Source: Haliclona indistincta (lineage: Eukaryota > Porifera > Demospongiae > Haplosclerida > Chalinidae). Taken from it: DNA of 64,000 nucleotides. Both the position numbers and the translations under genes were made by a program. Location: positions 10,359,047-10,423,046 of the forward strand of contig OZ024786.1 of the NCBI GenBank assembly GCA_964017065.1, read 5' to 3'. Below, in pieces: positions 56,528-64,000 of this stretch; positions within the stretch are counted from its first letter, which is position 1, and every line of letters begins with the position of its first letter. The notes beneath the pieces were generated by a model that saw only the letters and a program-made list of their open reading frames with translations, was not told the DNA's origin and made no database searches.

Positions 56528-59223
56528 ATGGAAAACGTAGTGGTCCGTGTGAAGAAGGGCCGATATCAGCTTGCTGGCTCCAATGAAGCATCAAAGGTAA
56601 AGAAAATAAAAAGATTTCTAACGAAATCAAAAGGATGTAGGGATAAAGAAATCTGCTATTGGTCCACAATGTAAACCAACAAGGAGCAAGCATGGAATGG
56701 TAACACGATTGACTTGCCAACAGACCATAGATCCCTACATCAGTGGCTGTACATAACATTTTGACTCACTATACTATAATAATTCTAAATCCAATTCAAT
56801 GCAGGTCAGGTGTCAGTCAATAGCAACTAGCAGAACTGCTTTAGTCAGCCACTGATGTAGGGATCTATGGTCTGTTAGCAAGTCAATCGTGTTACCATTC
56901 CATGCTTGTTCCTTGTTGGTTTACATTGTGGACCAATAGCAGATTTCTTTATCCCTACATCCTTTTGATTTCGTTAGAAATCTTTTTATTTTCTTGTTTG
57001 TGTCCTTTTTTCTTTTACAGTGAGTTTCAAATTTTGGTGCAGTTCGAATTCGGCAAGATAATGTATCTCTTTTTTGTTTCCATCATTGGTTTGTTTTGCT
57101 TTTCTTGATAATTGCTTTTTAACTCGTAGCTCCTAAATACTGAAACTAGCTCATGCATTCATGCGTGCTGCAACCTGGATGCACAGCATACGAGCCCCGC
57201 CCACTCTGGTTTAGAATTTTCTGTATGGCTGTGATACTATCTGGCAAGCAGCAGAACGGTGATACTACACGAGCTTACTCTGTGAGTTGTTCTTCGAAGA
57301 CTCCAGACGCCAATATGCGCTCTCCATACGGCGATACTCTATAAGTGTGTTTGGTCACGTGCGTATTACGTAATCACAATAATGGCGTCAAACACTTAGC
57401 TGACAACTGTTCGTGATCGTGAGCTCGTCAAATGTATATCGTCGTTTCGCTAAAAACTAAGTTCAAAAGGCACATGCCAGGACAATTTCACGACTATTCG
57501 TGGGTGTTTTGGTCTCGACACTGCTCGCGTAAAGGCGCTAGGCGAGTTGAAGAAAGAAAGAAAGAAAGAAAGAAAACGAAGATGACGAAAGTCGATTTTC
57601 ACCGTTTCCAGGTTCGTCACTTTAGTAACAATTTCGAGCAATCTCCTTGCTACTGTAAGATGGGGCAACGCCAGAGAGCAGATCTAAGTGTCTTTGGACG
57701 TATACAATTCATCACCAGGCGAAATATCAGCGTTTGAACGCTAATACATAGTATGTAGCCGCCATCTTCTTTTCTCGTTCATCCCTACATAGGGAGTCAC
57801 TACCGTGACTCCCTAATATTCTGGGGTCCCGCCCTTTCACAACGAGGAAAGGGTCCGGTAAAAACCGTATATGAAAGCTGTGCAGCAGAAGCACAATGTA
57901 TTACATAATCATTAACCGCAACGCCCATGCGTTTAACGAGCTAGAAAATAATTATTATTACCAAAGTCTAGACGATATATCGGGATGCCGACATGGCATC
58001 AGTTGTAGCGCTCTTCCTCATAGCTTGTTGAACGTCCACGGTAGAGCCGTGAAGCAGAGCGTATTCCCAAATCCCGTAGGAAGCGGCCAAAGACATCCTA
58101 TCCTGCCCACCAACAAACGTTAACACTACCTCTTCTTGTTCGGGTTTTAAACGGTCGTACCCAAGCTAGCTAGTTCTTTGGCTGTCTGCCGATAGTATTG
58201 CCTCCCTGTTCCATCTTGGCTTGCTCATTTTTCTGTCTGCAGTCGTACGCCCACGTAAAACACGAATATTAAGTAACTAATGATATGCACTGTAATCTGA
58301 TTGGGCGCACTCTACACGGTGCCACTGCACAACTTTCATGTACAGTTTTTACCAGACACTTTCCTCATTGTGAAAGGGGCCTGACCCGAGACTACCAATG
58401 GTATGCCCGGTGGAAATTGGGAATGCCACCATTTCACATACACAGTAAACTACAGCTATTATACCTTTCTGTACTGCAATCACAATGAAATATGATAGTT
58501 ATGCAATCAGAAGCTGTGATCACTAATTGTGTCTATAATGTTCAGCACGGCACATGAGCAAAATAGTGTCCATAACTTGCATACACACAATTTCTTTAGA
58601 GATGCGCTGCTATCTTGTAGTGAAATTTTAGCCTATCAGCTTATAGGCAGTCAACCGTGGGTATAAACGGAGAACTCCAGATCACCAGCAACAGCCATCG
58701 ATCGCGAGGTAAGCAAATCATGCCATAACTCACGAACAGAGTCTTATAACCAAATTCATTTTCAAGAAATCCACCAAGCTCACTTTCAGCCACCTGTCTA
58801 CCAAAACTATGAACAGACTTGGTATATGGAAGATCAGACTCCTCTACCACTTCCGCCATCTTTACCACTTCCACCATCTTTACCACTTGCACCAACAACT
58901 CCAATAGATAACGTCAAGGAAAATACAGAAGAGTTCACATTTGCTTTCCTTATGGATGTAAAATCACGAAGTTGCTCGAGAGCCAATTTAGCTTCAAAGC
59001 TAGTCAAACACCTGTTCATGAAAGAGGAGCGAAAAACTCAAATGTGAAAGGAGTGGTTGGGAAAAATCAGCTCGACCCTAAACGTTTGATCAAAATCAAG
59101 GAATCAGTATTCCAGATATGGCCTTGTAAGACTGGAGAGACTCAAAGTAGAGCATGGAACCAATGCTGCAAAGCCATAGATGAAGCTGGTAGGCAGCTAA
59201 ACAGCAAAAAGCCTGAACTATAA
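56528..59223 (+). CDS. Probable BEN-domain gene, two exons, one frameshift
   Basis: Exon 1, 56528-56596, starts ccATGG and encodes 23 residues (MENVVVRVKKGRYQLAGSNE..), ending aaag|gta. Exon 2 begins at 58790 after tttcag and runs to TAA at 59221-59223. The phase-0 junction is consistent. Exon 2 has a Pro-rich stretch (LPLPPSLPLPPS) and then a BEN-like domain: ANLASKLVKHLFM, then NVKGVVGKNQLDPKRLIKIK, then a C-terminal helix (AWNQCCKAIDE). BEN domains bind DNA or chromatin partners in nuclear proteins. A one-base shift in an A-run near 59032 separates the two halves of the domain; it may be a real lesion or a sequencing error. The 2.2-kb intron holds foldback copy G, placed three bases after the donor, plus another repeat. 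Joining the two exons is my inference. Confidence 0.55.
56600..57816 (+). mobile_element. Foldback family copy G (loop inverted)
   Basis: Left arm 56600-56749, loop 56750-56845 (inverted relative to most copies), right arm 56846-56995, body, end hairpin 57791-57814, then AA. The flanks are A (56599) and T (57817). The hairpin stem carries a paired change (AGGGAGTCAC with GTGACTCCCT). A 101-codon plus-strand frame (57432-57737) spans the conserved body. It sits in the first intron of the BEN-like gene. Confidence 0.85.
57817..58423. other. Intron DNA without recognised features
   Basis: Probably intron of the BEN-like gene. No repeats shared with the rest of the window were noticed before 58424. 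Confidence 0.35.
58424..58745. repeat. Dispersed repeat shared with 34210-34640
   Basis: Shares gaatgccaccatttcacata, tacctttctgta and gcgaggtaagcaa with the 34-kb copy, with many differences. Confidence 0.6.
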
Positions 59224-59337
59224 CTCTGAACTCTAACTCAAGACAGCCTCTGACTCTCTGCACCATTCACTAAATTAGTTACATGAACATGTGTATGTCT
59301 TACCAATAACTAAATTGAACATTGAGTTCCTACATGT

Positions 59338-59851
59338 GGTGAATGTGTTAGCGTATGGATTGGTGAAAGCAGATATAGTCAATGTGTTAGCTTATGGATT
59401 GGTGAAAGCAGATATAGTCAATGTGTTAGCTTATGGATTGGTGAAAGCAGATATAGTCAATGTGTTAGCTTATGGATTGGTGAAAGCAGATATAGTCAAT
59501 GTGTTAGCTTATGGATTGGTGACAGCAGATATTATAGTGAATGTGTTAGCTTATGGATTGGTGACAGCAGATATAGTGAATGTGTTAGCTTATGGATTGG
59601 TGAAAGCAGATATAGTGAATGTGTTAGCTTATGGATTGTTGAAACCAGATATAGTGAATGTGTTAGCTTATGGATTGTTGAAAGCAGATATAGTGAATGT
59701 GTTAGCTTATGGATTGGTGAAAGCAGATATAGTGAATGTGTTAGCTTATGGATTGGTGAAAGCAGATATAGTGAATGCGTTAGCTTATGGATTAGTGAAA
59801 GCAGATATAGTCAATGTGTTAGCTTATGGATTGGTGACAGCAGTGAATGTG
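59338..59851 (+). repeat. 39-bp minisatellite, about 13 copies
   Basis: The unit encodes VNVLAYGLVKADI in one open frame (about 197 codons, 59291-59884). Variants include caca/gaca, gattggtg/gattgttg and one 3-bp insertion, all frame-preserving. There are no splice signals, and the start codon would be non-standard or distant. More likely a repeat than a gene, but the frame retention is noted. Confidence 0.85.
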
Positions 59852-60099
59852 TTGTTGAGTTGGCTATTAAACAATAATTATTAATAAAACCTCTATAACA
59901 GATATGACCTCTATAAATAGTTGTTTACCAAACTTAGTACAGGCAAACTAGCCATTATGTGTTTTGTTGCAAACTTGTTTTATGTTCCCTGTTGACCTTA
60001 TGTTGCTGGCAGGCTGACATTTTTTACAGCAGCAACCTCTATGTTTAGCTGTTAGTTATAATGTACACAGGTACTGTGGGATTGCCTATTGGGGTAAAG
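59852..60099. other. Short unassigned spacer
   Basis: Nothing recognised. Confidence 0.35.
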
Positions 60100-60661
60100 T
60101 ACCATATAGCTGGTTATTTTTGACTGGATTTAATTTTCGATCACCGACTGCTGTTCGAAAATTAAATCCATGAAAATTTGAACCATACCAAAAATTTTGA
60201 ACACCCAAAATTTTCTCGTGCAGACACATGCGAACAGATCGAGGCTTGAGCCCACTTCCAACGCTTCTTACCAGAATCTGACGGTAAAACTGAAAGCAGT
60301 AAAACTGAACGCCAAGCGCCTCTGTTAGAGAAATGTCTGCCGTGCGCACTGCAGCACGCGAGAGCCTGGACTACTCGCACGATAAAGCGAAAAGGCGGAC
60401 ACCGCGGTACAGCAACTTATCTTCGACTCAGTGGTTTAACAATCATAAAACGTGGCTGGACGGCGGTTTAACGACTATATACAGTTCTCCAAGAATTTGA
60501 CGCCCGACTCGTTGACGTCATTGAGTTTGAGATGAAGCGAAGGGTAATAAATTTTAGCCTGGATTTTATTTTCGAACGGCGAGTGAGTATCGAAAATTAG
60601 ATCCAATCTAAAATTTTACTAACGAAATATTTGACCATCGAAAATAACCGGCTATACGGTA
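60100..60661. mobile_element. 562-bp MITE with TACC(A/G)TATAG ends
   Basis: The left end TACCATATAGCTGGTTATTT pairs with the right end AAATAACCGGCTATACGGTA. Two internal hairpins of the form gattt(a)attttcga..tcgaaaatta(a/g)atcc occur near each end. A scrap of the same type is at 14560-14640. The outer TA may be the target duplication. Confidence 0.65.
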
Positions 60662-60797
60662 TTGACAAACAAGTGACTAATGTCTGAGTCAGAAGTAAAT
60701 CTAGAGTTTAAGCACCTAAAGTTTCTTAACAGACAGGCCTCACCAGGTGTACCTTAATGCACTCGATTAGAGCAATCCGATTGGTGAAATATGACGT

Positions 60798-61380
60798 GCT
60801 ACAGGAGCGCATAAAAGGAAGGAGCGTTCAACTCCATTTGCGCTGAAGTAATAGCCAAACATAAACTCCGCCGCCCTGCGCGTCCAAAAAACTTCCCTAT
60901 CTGGAAGTTTTTTGCATGCGACCAATAGTCAGCCGGGCATGTCTATGTCATGAACAGCTTTTTACCAGCAGCTTACAAAGAAGGCTGTGGCCTTGTTGCA
61001 CATAAGACAGCAGCAAACAGGAGCTTGTTACTTGTAAACAGCATGATCAAGTAAGCGGGACTGCACTCGTAGAAATGGGCGCGCCCACGATCCACGTGCT
61101 AAATAGAATCAATCGAGCTCACAGTACTCAGTAACCACCGTACAGCCTATCCAGATGATTTTGCGAGTGATTTTGTTCCCTGCAAGCAGCTGCAAGAGAC
61201 GCTAACGACTCTGACTACCGGGTACTTTGCTGGGCGTGTGCTAAACTACCTACATCATTCTCCATGCCCTGGTGGTAGTAAACGTCATCATAATGCGCCC
61301 TGCGCAGCGCACGGTGGAGTTTACGTTTGGCTAAATCGCGGCTGAACGCTCCTTCCTTTTATGCGCTCCTGCATGCTATG
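60798..61380. mobile_element. TIR element, about 585 bp
   Basis: The left end caggagcgcataaaaggaag and the right end cttccttttatgcgctcctg are perfect inverses. Further inside, gccaaacataaactcc and ggagtttacgtttggc also pair. The interior includes a small hairpin aaaaaacttcc..ggaagtttttt at about 60886-60912. The target duplication is unclear. Confidence 0.7.
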
Positions 61381-61738
61381 TGATAATTTTAGTTTAGTTA
61401 TTGTTAAAGTAACTGTTTGTGTCTTTTTAGTTATACATTGTAGTTATAATTTGTTAACAAGAAAATTGAGCACATTATTTTAGTTTTATTTATTGTGAAT
61501 TATTGTTATTCTAATTTGTTAATAGTGTGCTATTAGTATTAGTGAGCCGTTTCCTTTTTAACAAGAAATTAAAAAGATTTCTATCGAAATCAAAAGGATG
61601 TAGTGATGAAGAAATCTACCACTGGTTCACGATGTAAACCAACAAGGAACAAGCATAGAATGGTAACACGATTGACTTGCTAACAGACCATAGATCCCTA
61701 CATCAGTGGCTGCTGTGGCCAGACTATATATAGGTTAC

Positions 61739-61867
61739 ACACCGAGGCCAAGGGATCTACGCGGTATAGAAACCCGAGAGGAAGCTATAGAACCCGAGCG
61801 CGTAGCGCGAGGGTTCTATGGCGACGCGAGGGTTTCTTTACCGCGTAGATCCCGTTGGCCGAGGTGT
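61739..61867. repeat. 129-bp hairpin upstream of the recombinase gene
   Basis: The outer arms acaccgaggccaagggatct and agatcccgttggccgaggtgt pair, as do the inner arms tatagaacccgagcgcg and cgcgagggttctat. It is GC-rich in AT-rich surroundings. It may be a separate foldback insertion or a cis-acting site of the element. Confidence 0.75.
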
Positions 61868-61954
61868 CTAACCGATTTAGAGTATAGCTAGCAACCGTTA
61901 CCACAGTAAGTTTTGACGCAAATAGTCGACGCGTGCAGCACTGAGCATGCAGTT

Positions 61955-63428
61955 ATGGCCGAGTTTTCTTCCTTCTTCGACTTTCTGCCCGATTCTGTAA
62001 AGGAGTGGTATTCACCAGAAGACGACGATTTTTTAAGAGAAACCATTCGGCAACGAAAAATTCGAGAGCGACAGCAGCACGAAGAACTACAGTTCGACAT
62101 ACCTGACTCGTTGTTGCTAGAAGCAATTGAAAGCTTTGAGCGCCCGGCACCAGCAAAGAGGAGGTTCGCTGTTCCAAAAACTGACGATGAAGTCGAACTA
62201 GCTAAAACAACAGCAGTTCCGAAGAAAACACGGCAAGATACAGAGTACTGTACCAGGTTATTTTTAGCCTGGAGAGAGAGTCGCTCGATTGAAACAGGAG
62301 AAACAGTACCAACTTTAGAAGAATTCCAGAGCCAACCTTCTGAGCTAGCGAGTTGGATGGAGCGTTTTGTCTTAGAAGTGAGAAAGAAGGATGGCTCTGC
62401 ATTTCAATCAAGCTCACTAAATCATGTGGTGGCTGGAATCATGCGCTATATTCGATGCAACGGTCAACCAGAGCTTGACTTCTACAAAGACGCAGTTTTT
62501 CACGATTTCAGACGAACTCTTGACAGTGAGATGAAGAGACTGAAAGGCGCAGGAGAAAACTGCAAACGTAAACAAGCCGAACCTATCACAGAGGAAGAAG
62601 AGGAGAGACTATGGGAGACAGGACAATTAGGAGACCACAGTCCACAAGCATTAGTCGATACCGTGTTTTTTTTACAACGGTCTGTATTTTGCTCTGCGAA
62701 GCGCAGAGCACAAAGACCTCAGAAGAAACCCCTGCCAGATCGAACTCATTGAGAAAGAGGGGAGGATTCCATATCTCAAATACACTGAGGATGTGTCTAA
62801 AAACAGACAGGGCGGTCTGAAAAACAAGAGAGTGAGTGCAAAGGTGGTGCTGCATCATGCTAACACACAAAATCCATCCAGATGTTTCGTGAGACTGTTT
62901 GCATTGTATCTTAGCCACTGCCCCGAGGACTCACCTCCTGAACGCTTCTATCAGCAGCCTCTGTTGAAGCCTACTTCTAAAGTCTGGTACTCTAAACAAG
63001 CTATTGGCCACAACAAGCTACAGTCTGTAGTGCAGAGAATTTGCACGGCAGCAGGAATCACTGGCTATAAGACAAATCACTCTCTGAGAGCTACGGCAGC
63101 TACCAGACTCTTTCATCGCAATGTTGACGAACAGTTGATAATGGAAAGACCCGGCCATAGAAGCACAGATGGGATCCGTAGTTACAAGCGTACATCAGAA
63201 GAGCAACAAGAACAAATCTCAGACATATTGAACAACCCCAGTCTCAACAGTCCGGCTCTGCGTCCTGTGGAGCTCAACATCTGTTCTTCTAGCTCTGCTG
63301 CTCAACTATCTTCTCAAACAGTAGTGACGAACACTATAGAGCCCAACACCTGTTCATCAGGATCTGCTGTTCCTCTGCCCGTAGTGCTGAACTCTTGCTC
63401 TAATATCATTATCAACATGAAGCAGTGA
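61955..63428 (+). pseudogene. DUF3504/Crypton-type tyrosine recombinase, one frameshift
   Basis: The ATG at 61955 opens a frame that runs to a run of eight T (62668-62675). Beyond this the homologous reading continues one frame over to TGA at 63426-63428, about 490 codons in all. The N-terminal half is acidic and helical, then comes a core-binding region (FYKDAVFHDFRRTLDSEMKR, PITEEEEERLW, LGDHSPQALVDT). The catalytic half shows the tyrosine recombinase set: Arg codon 62697, His 63078 and Arg 63087 (NHSLRATAA), His 63156 (GHRS) and nucleophile Tyr 63183 (RSYKR). This is the family of the KIAA1958/ZMYM/QRICH1 Crypton-derived domains. It cuts and rejoins DNA through a covalent tyrosine link. 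The single extra base may be a mutation, an error or a slippage site. It lies in the loop of foldback copy H, so it probably moves that family. Confidence 0.8.
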
Positions 63429-63550
63429 CTGTGTTCAGTGTGTATCATGACTCTATCAGACAGTTGTAACTGTGTAGTGTCACTTACTATAGCAGAGCAG
63501 GCAACTATTATTGTAATCATCATTGTACATCAAATAACATTATTGTTAAA

Positions 63551-63641
63551 GTTGGTGCCCATGTTCTATCAGTTGGCGCACATGTTCTATCAGTTGGCGC
63601 CCATGTTCTATCAGTTGGCGCCCATGTTCTATCAGTTGGCG
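63551..63641. repeat. 21-bp tandem repeat, about 4 copies
   Basis: Unit cccatgttctatcagttggcg, 3' of the recombinase gene inside the element loop. The first and second copies carry small changes. Confidence 0.9.
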
Positions 63642-64000
63642 TACTGTCTACGTGATTTAGAAACCTGCAAGCAACCAATCAGATTGCTAGATTCTTACAT
63701 GCTATACTCTAAAGCTAGTTAAGCTATTTACTGTTGACTGACACTTTGAATAGAATTCAGCTTGTGACAAAATATTGATCTTATGTACAGCCACTGATGT
63801 AGGGATCTATGGTCTGTTAGCAAGTCAATCATGTTACTATTCCATGCTTGTTCCTTGTTGGTTTACATTGTGAACCAGTGGTAGATTTCTTCATCACTAC
63901 ATCCTTTTGATTTCGATAGAAATCCTTTTAATTTCTTGTTTGTGCCCTTTTTTCTTTCCAATGAAGTGCAGTTCAATATCATGCATGTACTGAGAAGTCT

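Larger units (their letters stand above)
61562..64000 (+). mobile_element. Foldback family copy H, carries a tyrosine recombinase (runs off window)
   Basis: The left arm is 61562-61712 and the right arm 63788-63938, separated by a 2,075-bp loop in place of the usual ~80-100 bp. The short loops read gactata-gctagtt; here gactata ends at 61728 and gctagtt starts at 63714, with the recombinase cargo in between. After the right arm the normal body begins (gcagttcaatatcatgc, 63967 on) and the window ends. The flank before the element is A (61561). This looks like the autonomous form of the family. Confidence 0.8.

Overview
This window reads as animal genomic DNA, most likely from a sponge (demosponge). 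The signs are tiny GT..AG introns of about 50 bp, an NLR-type NACHT gene relic, a tandem-SH2 protein gene with many small exons, a BEN-domain gene, and a very dense load of eukaryotic transposons (Ty3/gypsy, BEL/Pao, PIF/Harbinger, a hAT-like end, TA- and TTAA-site MITEs, and a Crypton-type tyrosine recombinase element). There are no bacterial operons, rRNA genes or convincing tRNA genes. The species call is an inference from gene content.

Layout. 0-9.6 kb: the 3' end of an unknown spliced gene (27-479), some micro-exons, pyrimidine-rich DNA, an inverted duplication, three small TIR elements, a long CA microsatellite and a 33-bp minisatellite. 9.9-14.5 kb: the best cellular gene in the window, an eleven-exon minus-strand gene for a protein with two SH2 domains. 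14.8-25 kb: nested MITEs, and a decayed PIF/Harbinger element with two convergent genes (transposase tail and Myb/SANT-like protein). 26-43.4 kb: a BEL/Pao element split inside its RNase H region by about 13 kb of inserted DNA. That insert carries a decayed gypsy element (28041-33497, itself hit by a 1.1-kb TIR element) and a young, apparently complete gypsy element (36664-40896). 43.5-52.9 kb: more nested MITEs and foldback elements. 52.9-55.3 kb: an NLR pseudogene broken by two MITEs. 56.5-59.2 kb: a probable two-exon BEN-domain gene. 59.3-64 kb: a 39-bp minisatellite, MITEs and a tyrosine recombinase gene.

The most notable system is one repeat family, present in eight copies (15412, 19500, 22833, 44748, 47677, 50243 inverted, 56600 and 61562). 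Full short copies are about 1.2 kb. Each has two arms of about 150 bp in inverted orientation around a loop of about 80-100 bp, then about 0.7 kb of unique sequence, then a 24-nt hairpin followed by AA. Complete copies sit between A and T with no target duplication. In the copy at 61562 the short loop is replaced by about 2 kb carrying a DUF3504/Crypton-type tyrosine recombinase gene, at the same point where the other loops read straight through. In two copies the loop is inverted. I infer a Crypton-like tyrosine-recombinase transposon with non-autonomous loop-deleted derivatives and a flipping loop. The autonomous copy runs off the right edge of the window.
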